A stretch of DNA of 64,000 bases from Pseudomonas sp. MH9.2 (GCF_034353875.1 NZ_CP133784.1:2356001-2420000), one strand, 5' to 3'; counted from the first letter of the stretch, positions 8,305 through 17,384 are shown. Program-made: numbers and translations. Notes: generated by a model from the letters alone, not told the origin.

Positions 8305-9651
8305 TTACAGGTACCAGCGGTATTCCCGCGCGTTGATTTCTTGCATGAAGGCCAAGTGGTCCTGGCGCTTATTCTCGCAGTAGACGTCGACAAACTCCGC
8401 GCCCAGGCTCTCGCGGATCCGTGGTTCGTCTTGCATGGCACGCACTGCGTCGAGTATTTCCAGCGGAAAGTCGATGCCGCTGCTCCGGTCTTCGTTGAGT
8501 GGCGCGATGGGTTCATGGCCGTTGGCCAAGCCGTTCTCCAGCCCGATCAGGATCGCCGCCAGAACCAGATAAGGATTGGCGTCGGCGCTGGCCAGACGAT
8601 ATTCGATTCGCAGGTTCTGCGGGTCCGACTCGGGAATCCGCACACAGGCATCGCGATCCTCAAAACCCCAACTGGCCCGCGTCGCTGCGTTCACTGTGCC
8701 GCCCAGACGGCGAAAGGCATTCTGGTTAGGTGCGAAGATTGGCATGCAATGGGGTAGCAGCTCCAGACAACCGGCCACCGCATGACGCAGCGCTTGTTGT
8801 TGGTTGGCTGCCAGCAGGTTATTGCCCTTTTCATCGTAGAGGCTGACATGTACGTGCATGCCACTGCCCGGGTGCTGCAAATACGGCTTGGCCATAAAGC
8901 TGGCGCGGTAACCGTGCTTGAGGGCGACACCGCGAGTGCTGCGGCAAAACAAAGCGGCCCAGTCGGCGGCACGCAGGCCGTCATCAAGGTGACCAAAGTT
9001 GATCTCGAATTGACCCGGGCCTAGCTCGGCCGTGATCACCGTGGTATCGATGCCCTGGGCCCGCGCCGTCTCGACCATGTCATCGAGCACCGGAGCAAAA
9101 CGCGACAAGCGTTCGATGTGCATATTCGGCTGATCATCGGCATCGTCCGTCAACAGATCGCGTGGGAACTGTGGCTGTCCGTCGCGCAGCTGTTTATCGA
9201 ACAAATAGAACTCCAGCTCGAAGGCCACCACAGGGTGAATACCCTTGCTGCGCAGGCGATCCAGCACCTGTGCCAGGACTTCACGCGGTTCGAACTCGAT
9301 AGGCGCCTCGGTACCATCGGAGGTAATCAACATCTGCCCCAAGGGTTGTGCTTCCCAGCTCACTGGCTTGAGTGTGCCGGGCACCAGACGGCGACGGGCA
9401 TCCGGGTCGCCGTCGTTGAAGCAGTAGTCGCCAATCTTGAACAGCCCGCCCTGGACACCCAGCAGCACGCAGTTCTGCGGCAGTTTAAGGGCACTGCCCG
9501 CGGCGACTTTCTCAAGCATATCCAGCGGATAGCGCTTGCCGTAAAAATGCCCGGGAATGTCCAGGGAAATCAGGTCGACGTAACGCACCTCGGGGTAGCG
9601 TTGGCGAAAAGCACGAACCTCAGCCAGCAGATCAGAGCACTCAGCATCCAT
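8305..9651 (-). CDS. Glutamine synthetase family protein, probable gamma-glutamylpolyamine synthetase
   Basis: ATP-dependent ligase of the GlnA fold, 448 residues. The N-terminal beta-grasp domain is followed by the catalytic domain with the FELEFYL and ELGPGQFEINFG metal and glutamate-binding motifs, HVHVSL, and the NRLAS-like EYRLASADANPYL stretch. It lacks the adenylylation-site motif of housekeeping GlnA, and the length and sequence fit the PuuA/PauA group that joins glutamate to putrescine or related amines. The ATG has GGAAG 8 nt upstream. It lies 32 bp downstream of an HTH-cupin regulator of the PuuR/PauR type, which supports a polyamine or amine role. The exact amine cannot be read from sequence. 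Confidence 0.85.
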   Translation of the reverse strand: MDAECSDLLAEVRAFRQRYPEVRYVDLISLDIPGHFYGKRYPLDMLEKVAAGSALKLPQNCVLLGVQGGLFKIGDYCFNDGDPDARRRLVPGTLKPVSWEAQPLGQMLITSDGTEAPIEFEPREVLAQVLDRLRSKGIHPVVAFELEFYLFDKQLRDGQPQFPRDLLTDDADDQPNMHIERLSRFAPVLDDMVETARAQGIDTTVITAELGPGQFEINFGHLDDGLRAADWAALFCRSTRGVALKHGYRASFMAKPYLQHPGSGMHVHVSLYDEKGNNLLAANQQQALRHAVAGCLELLPHCMPIFAPNQNAFRRLGGTVNAATRASWGFEDRDACVRIPESDPQNLRIEYRLASADANPYLVLAAILIGLENGLANGHEPIAPLNEDRSSGIDFPLEILDAVRAMQDEPRIRESLGAEFVDVYCENKRQDHLAFMQEINAREYRWYL

Positions 9652-9683
9652 CGTTGTTCTTCCTTTGATTTTTGTCGGTGTTA

Positions 9684-10241
9684 TCAGGTGTAAACCCAGA
9701 GAACCCGGGTGAGCTGATCGGTGAGGTTGCCGTAGCGACAATGGGCATGGCTGGCCAGTTGAAAACTGTCGCCGGGGTACAAGGTGACCGGCGCCTCGTC
9801 ATCCTTCAGCCACAGCGTCAACTCGCCTTCCAGAACATAGCCGCCCTGCTCGGAGCTATCGCTCAAGTGCCGCTCGCCACTGCTGGCACCAGCCTCCAGT
9901 TGGCTTTCGAGCATGGAAAAGGCGGCCTTCATCTTCGGCGAAACCAAAATGTCGGTAATCCCGTTGGCGTAATACAGCGTGCGTCGCTCATCCGGCCGGG
10001 TAACCCAAGGCAACTCCTTGAGTTTTGGCAAACTGTAAAAATAGGTGGTCGGTACCCCAAAGGTTTCACTGATCGCCGTCAAGTCAGCCACGGTGGGCCG
10101 TGACAAGCCACGCTCGACTTGCGAGAGAAAGCCGACAGAACGACCGATTTTGTCTGCGAGTTCCTTCAGGGTGTATTTCTTGTGCTTGCGTAAATCGTGA
10201 ATAAGGATCGCCAAGGCAGCGATTTCTTCTTGCTTGTTCAT
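9684..10241 (-). CDS. HTH-XRE/cupin transcriptional regulator (PuuR/PauR type)
   Basis: 185-residue regulator with an N-terminal lambda-repressor-like helix-turn-helix (about 12-68; KELADKIGRSVGFLSQVERG) and a C-terminal cupin sensor domain (about 105-183). PuuR and PauR are the best-known relatives and repress polyamine catabolism. It is the first gene of a two-gene operon with the synthetase-like gene, so it probably regulates its own operon. Two adjacent 24-bp palindromes 74-121 bp upstream are the likely operators. The ATG has GGAGCG at good spacing. Confidence 0.85.
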   Translation of the reverse strand: MNKQEEIAALAILIHDLRKHKKYTLKELADKIGRSVGFLSQVERGLSRPTVADLTAISETFGVPTTYFYSLPKLKELPWVTRPDERRTLYYANGITDILVSPKMKAAFSMLESQLEAGASSGERHLSDSSEQGGYVLEGELTLWLKDDEAPVTLYPGDSFQLASHAHCRYGNLTDQLTRVLWVYT

Positions 10242-10314
10242 GCCGGGCGCTCCAAAGGATGAGCGTAATAGCTGGCAATGTGCTGGGTCGATTGCTGAAA
10301 CATACAGGCGCCTG

Positions 10315-10362
10315 TGAAATTATTATTTAATAATTTCATGAAAAACTATCATTTAAATTTCA
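10315..10362. promoter_or_regulatory. Tandem 24-bp palindromic operators
   Basis: Two abutting AT-rich palindromes, each beginning TGAAA and ending TTTCA. The first (10315-10338) is perfect, with 11-nt arms around TT; the second (10339-10362) is imperfect but similar. They precede the HTH-cupin regulator gene, so they look like autoregulatory binding sites. The binding protein is inferred from position. Confidence 0.65.
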
Positions 10363-10532
10363 CGGACGCAACTTTCCATTCCAACCACTCAAACAACCTC
10401 TTCGAATCCAAGTCCTGAAGACGGATGAGCCTCAATCTTTACCGTAAGCCTAACGCCGCAGGCAGGGGCTACTCGGTAAAAAGTCTGAGAGACTCTATTT
10501 TTCAGGACTCAAATGAACGCTAAGCTTGGCTC

Positions 10533-11162
10533 ATGGATGACTCAGATTATTTACGCCTGCTTACGGTCCAGGCCGAACAAGCCAACGCGTTCCTCTCCAA
10601 TGCGCGTAAGTGGGAGCGTGAGCGTTGGGTTTGCCAGCGTTTGCTGCAAGGCCTGAACATCACGCACCGCAATGAAGACTTCACCCCGGCCGGGCAAGAA
10701 CCGCCAGACGTGCTGTTTCGCGATGCGAGTTTCGAAGTGTTCTTTGTTCTCGATGAAGGCCGTCGGTTGAACGACGAGTGGCGCGAAGAATTACAGCGGC
10801 GGCGCAGTGCGTTTTCGTTAAGCCAATTAGTGCGGCGCGAGGCGAAACCCAAGCGCATTGCGGCCCATGAGCTGTTGCAGCGCCTCGCACCCACCTTGCG
10901 TAAAAAAGCACACAACTACCGCGAACGCGGGCTGGACCTGGGCGAACTGGACATCATTGCTTTCGCCAGCCTCAAGCGTGAAGTGCTCGATCTGAACAGT
11001 CATTTCCCGCCGCCCACTGAATACCTGCGCCAAGGCTGGCGCTCGTTATCCTTGGTCGGACCAACCTTCGCCCGCGTACTGTTCGCACACCCGGATGCAC
11101 CGGATTTCCTGCGAACCAATCTAGGTCGCAGTGTCGTTTTCGATGTTGGAATCAGCTTATGA
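10533..11162 (+). CDS. DUF1780 family protein
   Basis: A 209-residue soluble protein I recognise as the Pseudomonas DUF1780 family, which has been described as endonuclease-like in structure. The sequence shows an EDFTPAGQEPPDVLF segment, reminiscent of the (P)D...E-x-K nuclease layout, followed by a charged helical part. No function is established. The ribosome site is weak (no clear purine block), but start and length fit. It overlaps the MOSC gene by ATGA, so the two are coupled; a DUF3094 gene follows. Confidence 0.8.
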   Translation: MDDSDYLRLLTVQAEQANAFLSNARKWERERWVCQRLLQGLNITHRNEDFTPAGQEPPDVLFRDASFEVFFVLDEGRRLNDEWREELQRRRSAFSLSQLVRREAKPKRIAAHELLQRLAPTLRKKAHNYRERGLDLGELDIIAFASLKREVLDLNSHFPPPTEYLRQGWRSLSLVGPTFARVLFAHPDAPDFLRTNLGRSVVFDVGISL

Positions 11163-11668
11163 ACCCGTTACAGACCAGCCCACTGCAAGCACTGTTGGCG
11201 GATGTCCCTCAACAGGGCCTGGTCCGCTGGATTGGCGTGCGCCCCGAATCCCGTGTCGACATGATTGAGCTTGAAGCGGTGGAAGCACGCCGCGAGGCTG
11301 GCCTGACGGGCGATCATTCGCGGCCAGGCCCGCATAACGCACGGCAAGTGACGCTGATCCAGTGGGAACATCTGGCAGTGGTCAGCTCGTTAATGAGCCG
11401 CACGGAGAAACACCCCATCGTGCCCCAAGACCTGCGACGCAATCTGGTGATCAGCGGCATCAATCTGTTCAGCCTCAAGGGACGGCGCTTCAAAGTCGGC
11501 CAGGCGATTCTGGAAACCACCGGCTGGTGCCAACCCTGCGCCCGGCTCGAGCAACGCTTGGGACACGGCACCTTTCAAGCCTTACGCGGCCATGGCGGAA
11601 TCACCGCACGGGTGCTGCAAAGCGGAATTATTCGCCTGGACGACACCCTGTGCGTCGAACCCCTTTAG
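11159..11668 (+). CDS. MOSC domain protein
   Basis: 169-residue single-domain MOSC protein. MOSC domains occur in molybdenum cofactor sulfurases and YiiM/YuaD-like proteins that handle sulfur or reduce N-hydroxylated compounds. Visible are the GDHSRPGPHNARQ segment, the NLVISGINL core and the cysteine-bearing GWCQPCARLE (C124, C127); the first of these aligns with the conserved MOSC cysteine. No partner oxidoreductase domain is fused. It is translationally coupled to the upstream DUF1780 gene by ATGA. The substrate is unknown. Confidence 0.85.
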   Translation: MNPLQTSPLQALLADVPQQGLVRWIGVRPESRVDMIELEAVEARREAGLTGDHSRPGPHNARQVTLIQWEHLAVVSSLMSRTEKHPIVPQDLRRNLVISGINLFSLKGRRFKVGQAILETTGWCQPCARLEQRLGHGTFQALRGHGGITARVLQSGIIRLDDTLCVEPL

Positions 11669-11752
11669 ATCATTCATGCCTGACGCTCAGAGAGTCCGGT
11701 TTTCACGACTAGACTCCCACTCATGTGTTTTCGCCGACCGAATGAGGCTCAA

Positions 11753-11926
11753 ATGACCAGCCGCCTAAACCCTGAAGATCAACAACGTGTCGAAGAGTAT
11801 CTGCAAACACCCGTGCACACCGTCGAGCGCAGGCCTTTCAAGCCTTGGCTGCTCCTTGCGGTGGTACTGATCGTGGTGATTGGTCTGGGCCTGTTGAGCC
11901 GTTTGTTGAGTTATCTGACGCTATGA
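11753..11926 (+). CDS. Small membrane protein, DUF3094 family
   Basis: 57-residue protein with a charged N-terminal part (NPEDQQRVEEYLQ) and one membrane helix near 32-54. Length and sequence match the Pseudomonas DUF3094 family of unknown function. The ATG is preceded by GAGG. It sits 84 bp after the MOSC gene and probably belongs to the same transcript. Confidence 0.8.
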   Translation: MTSRLNPEDQQRVEEYLQTPVHTVERRPFKPWLLLAVVLIVVIGLGLLSRLLSYLTL

Positions 11927-12063
11927 GCTGCCCTTTCGCAGAGAAGTCAGCCCTATCAAAATCAGAAAAGCGCTGATCCCTTGTGAATACCGTCTTGACC
12001 CTCACCGCGCAAGCGCAAGTTGTGGGTCAAACCCAGCCCCGCCGGAAGCTCGTGCCGGGCTTA

Positions 12064-12086
12064 TTCGCAGACAAGTCAGCTCCTAC
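12064..12086. repeat. Solitary REP-like half element (family B)
   Basis: The sequence around TTCGCAGACAAGTCAGCTCC recurs at 50881 and, slightly changed, at 42643, where it forms inverted pairs. Only one arm is seen here. The rest of the 328-bp gap 11927-12254 holds the terminator below and nothing else I can identify. Confidence 0.65.
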
Positions 12087-12158
12087 ATGCAGATCAAAAG
12101 CCCCAGCCTCTGCCCGCTAGGCCGTAGATACCCTGCTTACCCCTCAAATCAAAGGCAT

Positions 12159-12191
12159 AAAAAAAGGCGTCCCGAAGGACGCCTTTTTTAT
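12159..12191. terminator. Strong bidirectional terminator
   Basis: AAAAAAAGGCGTCC and GGACGCCTTTTTT arms close on a CGAA tetraloop. It can stop the minus-strand tRNA transcript and the plus-strand DUF3094 transcript. Confidence 0.9.
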
Positions 12192-12254
12192 TTGGCTTCG
12201 ATGCGCATGGCATCTGGCCTTGATCTTCAACTCATGTACAGCCTGAGTAGAATA

Positions 12255-12331
12255 TGGTCGGGGTAAGGGGATTCGAACTCCTGACATCCTGCTCCCAAAG
12301 CAGGCGCGCTACCGGACTGCGCTATACCCCG
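12255..12331 (-). tRNA. tRNA-Pro (anticodon UGG), copy 1
   Basis: 77 nt including an encoded CCA end. The acceptor CGGGGTA pairs with the 3' TACCCCG, and the anticodon loop TTTGGGA gives UGG. It is identical to the second copy at 12514-12590. Confidence 0.95.
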
Positions 12332-12432
12332 GTTGAAACTTTAAAGACACCTCAACAAGCTGTCTTGCGACCTGATACTCATGGCATCAGATCTATAAGA
12401 TTCGGCTTCAAGGGTTACCTTGAAGCCAAAAA

Positions 12433-12508
12433 TGGTGGGTCGTGTGGGATTCGAACCTACGACCAATTGGTTAAAAGCCAACTGCTCTACCAACTGAGCT
12501 AACGACCC
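12433..12508 (-). tRNA. tRNA-Lys (anticodon UUU)
   Basis: 76 nt with encoded CCA. It starts GGGTCGTTAGCTCAG, the anticodon arm reads TTGGCTTTTAACCAA giving UUU, and it is very close to E. coli tRNA-Lys. It lies between two identical tRNA-Pro genes. Confidence 0.95.
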
Positions 12509-12513
12509 AAAAA

Positions 12514-12590
12514 TGGTCGGGGTAAGGGGATTCGAACTCCTGACATCCTGCTCCCAAAGCAGGCGCGCTACCGGACTGCGCTATACCCCG
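12514..12590 (-). tRNA. tRNA-Pro (anticodon UGG), copy 2
   Basis: 77 nt, base-for-base the same as the copy at 12255-12331, with encoded CCA and UGG anticodon. It is 5 bp upstream of tRNA-Lys on the same strand. Confidence 0.95.
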
Positions 12591-12616
12591 ATAATACAGC
12601 TACATCTTGATAAAAA

Positions 12617-12692
12617 TGGCTCCACGACCTGGACTCGAACCAGGGACCCAATGATTAACAGTCATTTGCTCTACCAACTGAGCTATCGCGGA
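12617..12692 (-). tRNA. tRNA-Asn (anticodon GUU)
   Basis: 76 nt with encoded CCA; acceptor TCCGCGA pairs with TCGTGGA, and the anticodon arm ATGACTGTTAATCAT gives GUU. It is the first tRNA of the operon, about 110 bp after the promoter. Confidence 0.95.
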
Positions 12693-12799
12693 ACTATGCA
12701 TTTCAGACGTAACTTCTACAACTACAGCGCTGAATTAACTGCTTATTTCAGCCTCAATGACCCGTTTGCATCGCTACGTTCGCGTCTCTGAGGCGCGCT

Positions 12800-12827
12800 A
12801 TTCTACAATTTTAAAAAAGACTGTCAA
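12800..12827 (-). promoter_or_regulatory. Sigma-70 promoter of the tRNA operon
   Basis: The minus strand has a perfect -35 TTGACA (12822-12827), a 16-bp spacer and -10 TAGAAT (12800-12805), followed by a GC-rich GCGCGCC discriminator. That discriminator is typical of stable RNA genes under stringent control. Confidence 0.85.
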
Positions 12828-12925
12828 CCCTTAAAACTGCATTTAAGACAATGATTTGCGATTTTTTTCGGATCGCCGCGCTTACACCTGATATCTCGGT
12901 TTCTTGCCCCTTATGCCGCGCTGAT

Positions 12926-12950
12926 AAAAAGACCCTCACGAGGAGGGTCC
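12926..12950 (-). terminator. Terminator of clpB
   Basis: On the minus strand GGACCCTC and GAGGGTC arms are followed by TTTTT. It lies 25 bp after the clpB stop codon and separates clpB from the downstream tRNA promoter. Confidence 0.85.
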
Positions 12951-12974
12951 TTCTATATAGAGGTAATGAACGAA

Positions 12975-15539
12975 TCAGCCGAAAGTAATCTCGTCGCCAA
13001 CCACAGTACCGGTCACGGTGGCGCCAGGCAGGAAGCGCCCGGACAAAATCAACTGCGCCAACGGGTTTTCGATCCAGCGCTGTATTGCACGCTTCAGAGG
13101 CCGTGCGCCGTACACCGGGTCGTAACCCACCGCGATCAGTTTATCCAGTGCCTCGGCGCTCAACTCCAGCTTCAGCTCGCGCTCAGCCAGACGACCACGC
13201 AAACGGCCGAGCTGAATGTTGGCGATGCCAGCAATCTGATCGCGCGCCAATGGCTCGAACACCACGACTTCATCGATACGGTTGATGAACTCTGGACGGA
13301 AGTGCGAACTGACCGCGTCCATCACCGCCGCACGCTGTGCCTCGCGATCACCGACCAACTCCTGGATCTGCACCGAGCCCAGGTTGGAAGTCATCACGAT
13401 CACGGTATTGCGGAAATCCACCGTGCGCCCGTGGCTGTCGGTCAGACGACCATCCTCAAGCACCTGCAGTAGCACGTTGAACACGTCCGGGTGAGCCTTT
13501 TCCACTTCATCCAGCAAGATCACTGAATAAGGCTTCCGTCGCACAGCTTCGGTAAGGTAACCGCCCTCTTCATAACCCACGTAGCCCGGCGGCGCACCGA
13601 TCAGGCGGGCCACGGAGTGCTTCTCCATGAACTCGGACATGTCGATACGCACCATCGCCTCTTCGGTATCGAACAGGAACTCAGCCAGCGCCTTGCACAG
13701 CTCCGTCTTGCCGACGCCGGTAGGGCCGAGAAACAGGAACGAACCGCTCGGACGATCCGGGTCGGACAACCCGGCACGCGAGCGCCGCACTGCGTTGGAT
13801 ACCGCGACCACGGCTTCGTCCTGGCCAATCACACGTTGGTGCAACAGGCTTTCCATCTTCAGCAGCTTGTCGCGTTCGCCTTCGAGCATTTTCGAGACCG
13901 GGATCCCGGTCCACTTGGACACGACTTCTGCAATCTCTTCTTCGGTCACTTTGCTGCGCAGCAACTGGTTTTCGCTTTTGCCGTGCTGATCGACCATCTG
14001 CAGGCTGCGTTCCAGATCAGGAATGATCCCGTACTGCAACTCTGCCATCCGATTCAGATCACCACGACGACGGGCCGCTTCCAACTCCTGACGCGACTGT
14101 TCGATTTTCTGCTGAATTTGCGCCGAACCTTGAACCTCGGCTTTTTCCGAGGTCCAGATCTCTTCGAGATCGGCGTACTCACGCTCAAGCCGGGCGATTT
14201 CCTCCTGAAGTTTCTCCAGACGCTTGATTGCGGCTTCGTCGTCTTCTTTTTTCAGGGCCTGGGATTCGACCTTGAGTTGAATCAGGCGCCGCTCAAGACG
14301 GTCGAGCACTTCCGGTTTGGAGTCGATTTCCATCCGAATGCGGCTGGCCGCTTCGTCGATCAAGTCGATGGCCTTGTCCGGCAATTGACGATCAGTGATA
14401 TAGCGATGACTCAGCTTGGCCGCCGCAATGATCGCGCCGTCAGTGATAGCAACCTTGTGGTGAACCTCGTAGCGCTCTTTCAAGCCACGCAGGATCGCGA
14501 TGGTGTCTTCTTCGCTTGGCTCATCCACCAGCACTTTCTGGAAGCGCCGTTCAAGGGCTGCGTCCTTCTCTATATATTGGCGGTATTCGTTGAGCGTGGT
14601 CGCGCCGACGCAGTGCAGCTCGCCGCGAGCCAGCGCAGGCTTGAGCATGTTGCCCGCATCCATCGCGCCTTCACCTTTACCGGCGCCGACCATGGTGTGC
14701 AGTTCATCAATGAACAGGATGATCTGACCTTCCTGCTTCGACAGCTCGTTCAGCAGCGCTTTCAACCGCTCTTCGAATTCACCACGGAACTTGGCGCCGG
14801 CAATCAGCGCGCCCATGTCCAGCGACAGCACGCGCTTGCCTTTAAGGCCATCCGGCACTTCACCGTTGACGATCCGCTGGGCCAGGCCCTCGACAATCGC
14901 GGTTTTACCCACGCCAGGCTCACCGATCAGTACCGGGTTGTTCTTGGTCCGGCGCTGCAGTACCTGAATGGTTCGACGAATTTCGTCATCACGACCGATC
15001 ACAGGGTCGAGCTTGCCTTCTTCGGCGCGCTTGGTGAGATCGATGGTGTATTTATCCAGCGCCTGACGCGACTCCTCGACGTTGGCATCATTGACCGCAG
15101 CACCGCCACGCAGATTGGTAATGGCATTTTCAAGGGCCTTTTTACTAACGCCCTGGCCCAGCAAGAGCTTGCCAAGCTTGTTGTTCTCGTCCATTGCCGC
15201 CAGCAGCACCAACTCGCTGGAGATGAACTGGTCGCCCTTCTGCTGCGCCAGGCGATCAGCCTGATTGAGCAGACGCGCCAAATCCTGCGACATATTCACG
15301 TCGCCGGTAGGATTCTGGATTTTCGGCAGTTGGTCGAGCTCTTTGCTCAACGCCTTACGCAGGCTGTTGATGTCAAAGCCGACCTGCATCAGCAGCGGCC
15401 TGATCGTACCGCCCTGCTGTTCAAGCAGCGCCTGCATCAAGTGCGCCGGCTCGATGCCCGAATGATCTAACCCCACAGCCAAGGACTGAGCATCAGATAA
15501 AGCCAACTGCAATTTGCTGGTTAACTGGTCTATACGCAT
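12975..15539 (-). CDS. clpB: ATP-dependent disaggregase ClpB
   Basis: Hexameric AAA+ chaperone that, with DnaK, solubilises protein aggregates after heat stress. The 854-residue protein has the Clp-N repeat domain (1-140), a first AAA domain with GEPGVGKT, a long coiled-coil middle domain (about 405-525), and a second AAA domain with GPTGVGKT. There is no ClpP-binding IGF/L tripeptide. The ATG is preceded by AAGGAAGG. A sigma-32-like promoter is visible upstream, and a strong terminator follows. Confidence 0.98.
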   Translation of the reverse strand: MRIDQLTSKLQLALSDAQSLAVGLDHSGIEPAHLMQALLEQQGGTIRPLLMQVGFDINSLRKALSKELDQLPKIQNPTGDVNMSQDLARLLNQADRLAQQKGDQFISSELVLLAAMDENNKLGKLLLGQGVSKKALENAITNLRGGAAVNDANVEESRQALDKYTIDLTKRAEEGKLDPVIGRDDEIRRTIQVLQRRTKNNPVLIGEPGVGKTAIVEGLAQRIVNGEVPDGLKGKRVLSLDMGALIAGAKFRGEFEERLKALLNELSKQEGQIILFIDELHTMVGAGKGEGAMDAGNMLKPALARGELHCVGATTLNEYRQYIEKDAALERRFQKVLVDEPSEEDTIAILRGLKERYEVHHKVAITDGAIIAAAKLSHRYITDRQLPDKAIDLIDEAASRIRMEIDSKPEVLDRLERRLIQLKVESQALKKEDDEAAIKRLEKLQEEIARLEREYADLEEIWTSEKAEVQGSAQIQQKIEQSRQELEAARRRGDLNRMAELQYGIIPDLERSLQMVDQHGKSENQLLRSKVTEEEIAEVVSKWTGIPVSKMLEGERDKLLKMESLLHQRVIGQDEAVVAVSNAVRRSRAGLSDPDRPSGSFLFLGPTGVGKTELCKALAEFLFDTEEAMVRIDMSEFMEKHSVARLIGAPPGYVGYEEGGYLTEAVRRKPYSVILLDEVEKAHPDVFNVLLQVLEDGRLTDSHGRTVDFRNTVIVMTSNLGSVQIQELVGDREAQRAAVMDAVSSHFRPEFINRIDEVVVFEPLARDQIAGIANIQLGRLRGRLAERELKLELSAEALDKLIAVGYDPVYGARPLKRAIQRWIENPLAQLILSGRFLPGATVTGTVVGDEITFG

Positions 15540-15611
15540 TAGTTACCTTCCTTATTAAGCAGGCCGGAGCGATGGACACACCTATGAAGAAAACCTGCTG
15601 GATTGCCCATT

Positions 15612-15639
15612 AGATGCGGTCGATTTTGCAGGATTCAAG
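15612..15639 (-). promoter_or_regulatory. Sigma-32-type heat-shock promoter of clpB
   Basis: On the minus strand CTTGAA (plus 15634-15639) is followed after 14 nt by CCGCATCT (plus 15612-15619), one base from the RpoH -10 consensus CCCCATNT. It lies about 75-100 bp before the clpB start codon, a gene known to be RpoH-controlled. Confidence 0.8.
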
Positions 15640-15690
15640 CGCTGTTTAATTGACGTAAGTCAGCAATTATGATGAGTGAGCGTAGTCGAC

Positions 15691-16425
15691 TCAGTCAATC
15701 CAGACCAGAGAGGCGAAACGACCGGTGCGAGCGCTTCGGCGATAGGAATAAAAGCGTGGATCATTGACCGTGCAGAAGCCGCCGCCATACACCGCCGTCA
15801 CACCACATGCCGCCAGACGCAGACGCGCCAGGGCATAGATATCGGCCATGAAGCGACCGGCATTGAGGCTTGGCACAAATGCCTGGGCAGTTTCAGGATG
15901 AGTGCTTATAAAAGCCTCACGAACTTCCGGTCCGACTTCGAATGCTTGCGGACCAATGGCCGGGCCGAGCCAGACAAGAATATCGCTCGCTGGCACCGCC
16001 AAATGATCGACCGTCGCTTCCAGTACGCCAGCAGCCAACCCACGCCAACCGGCATGGGCCGCTGCGACACGACTGCCCGCACGATCACAAAACAGCGCCG
16101 GCAAGCAGTCCGCGGTCATGATGGCGCACGCAACACCGGGAGTCATCGTCCAGCTAGCATCAGCTTCGACAACACGAAGAGGATCGGCTTGAGCAACGAC
16201 GACACCGTGCACCTGGCGTAGCCAGGCAGGCTGGACATTCAGGCTGGATGTCAGATGCTGACGATTGGCAGCCACCGACTCAGGGCGATCATCAACGTGA
16301 TCACCCAGATTGAAGCTGTCGAACGACGCCTGACTGACGCCGCCCACACGGGTGGTGACGCACGACTTGACCCCTGCCGGCGCAGGCCAGTCAGGGATCA
16401 GCCAATCCGTCACGAACGTGTTCAC
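15691..16425 (-). CDS. pgeF: Peptidoglycan editing factor PgeF (YfiH/laccase-domain family)
   Basis: Cytosolic copper-oxidase-like (DUF152/YfiH) protein; in E. coli it removes wrongly placed serine from peptidoglycan precursors, and relatives are annotated polyphenol oxidase or purine nucleoside phosphorylase. The 244 residues carry the conserved RQVHG, TADCLP and HAGWRG motifs with the metal-binding His and Cys residues. The start used is a GTG whose GTGA overlaps the rluD stop. The open frame extends further upstream inside rluD, but that part is not conserved. The rluD-pgeF order is common in proteobacteria. Confidence 0.92.
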   Translation of the reverse strand: MNTFVTDWLIPDWPAPAGVKSCVTTRVGGVSQASFDSFNLGDHVDDRPESVAANRQHLTSSLNVQPAWLRQVHGVVVAQADPLRVVEADASWTMTPGVACAIMTADCLPALFCDRAGSRVAAAHAGWRGLAAGVLEATVDHLAVPASDILVWLGPAIGPQAFEVGPEVREAFISTHPETAQAFVPSLNAGRFMADIYALARLRLAACGVTAVYGGGFCTVNDPRFYSYRRSARTGRFASLVWID

Positions 16426-17384
16426 CCGATGAACGCCTCGCGATCCTGCTTCAGCAGCGACAACAGCCAGACAAAATCGTCTGGCAGCGGCGATTCCCAC
16501 TTCATTCGCTTACCGGTCGTCGGATGATCCAGCTCCAGGAAACGCGCATGCAGCGCCTGACGCGGGAAATGTTTCAACGATTCGACCATGGTCACGCTGG
16601 CAGCAGGCGGAATACGGAAGCGACCACCGTAGGCGGGATCACCGACCAACGGGAAGTTGATGTGCGCCATGTGCACGCGAATCTGGTGAGTACGACCGGT
16701 TTCCAGCTTGACCCTTACATGGGTGTGGGAACGGAAACGCTCAAGCACCCGGTAATGACTCACCGCCTGCTTACCACCCTCCATGACCGCCATGCGCTGA
16801 CGCTGCTGGCCGTGACGGCCGATCGGTGCGTCGATCTTGCCACCTGCGGTGACAACACCAATGACGATGCATTCATAGATCCGGCTGACGCTGCGATTCT
16901 GCAACTGCGTCACCAACTGGGTCTGCGCCTGGATTGTCTTGGCCACCACCATCAGACCAGTGGTGTCCTTGTCCAGACGGTGCACGATGCCAGCGCGCGG
17001 AACATTGACGATGTCCGGAAAGTGGTGCAGTAGAGCGTTAAGCAGCGTGCCATCGGCATGACCCACTGCGGGGTGAACCACCAAACCGGAAGGTTTGTTG
17101 ATCACCATGATTTGATCGTCCTCGTAGACGATATCGAGCTCAATATCCTGCGCCACCCATTCACCTTGGGCTTCCTGCTCTGCGGACAGTTGCAGAACAG
17201 CGCCGCCATGAACGATGTCACGTGGGCGCAAAACGCCTCCGTCCACAGTCAGGCAGCCGTCTTTTATCCAGGCGGAAAGGCGCGAGCGCGAGTGCTCAGC
17301 GAATAATTGTGCGGCGACTTGATCGAGGCGTTGACCGCCCAATTCGGACGGCACCTCTGCGCGGAGTTCTATATTCTCGGACAT
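16422..17384 (-). CDS. rluD: 23S rRNA pseudouridine synthase RluD
   Basis: Makes pseudouridines in helix 69 of 23S rRNA (1911, 1915, 1917 in E. coli numbering). The 320-residue protein has an N-terminal S4 RNA-binding domain (about 18-75), then the RluA-type catalytic core with HRLDKDTTGL, where D138 is the catalytic aspartate, and the RTHQIRVH motif. It overlaps pgeF by 4 bp downstream and is divergent from bamD, as in other pseudomonads. Confidence 0.96.
   Translation of the reverse strand: MSENIELRAEVPSELGGQRLDQVAAQLFAEHSRSRLSAWIKDGCLTVDGGVLRPRDIVHGGAVLQLSAEQEAQGEWVAQDIELDIVYEDDQIMVINKPSGLVVHPAVGHADGTLLNALLHHFPDIVNVPRAGIVHRLDKDTTGLMVVAKTIQAQTQLVTQLQNRSVSRIYECIVIGVVTAGGKIDAPIGRHGQQRQRMAVMEGGKQAVSHYRVLERFRSHTHVRVKLETGRTHQIRVHMAHINFPLVGDPAYGGRFRIPPAASVTMVESLKHFPRQALHARFLELDHPTTGKRMKWESPLPDDFVWLLSLLKQDREAFIG

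Noticed and set aside
12254..12791. Two near-identical small frames starting MVGVRGFELL
   Set aside because: They are translations of the tRNA-Pro and neighbouring tRNA genes, not proteins.
13617..15470. Long open frame (617 codons) antisense to clpB
   Set aside because: It is the shadow of the highly biased clpB codons, with no ribosome site, no recognisable domain and a low-complexity product.
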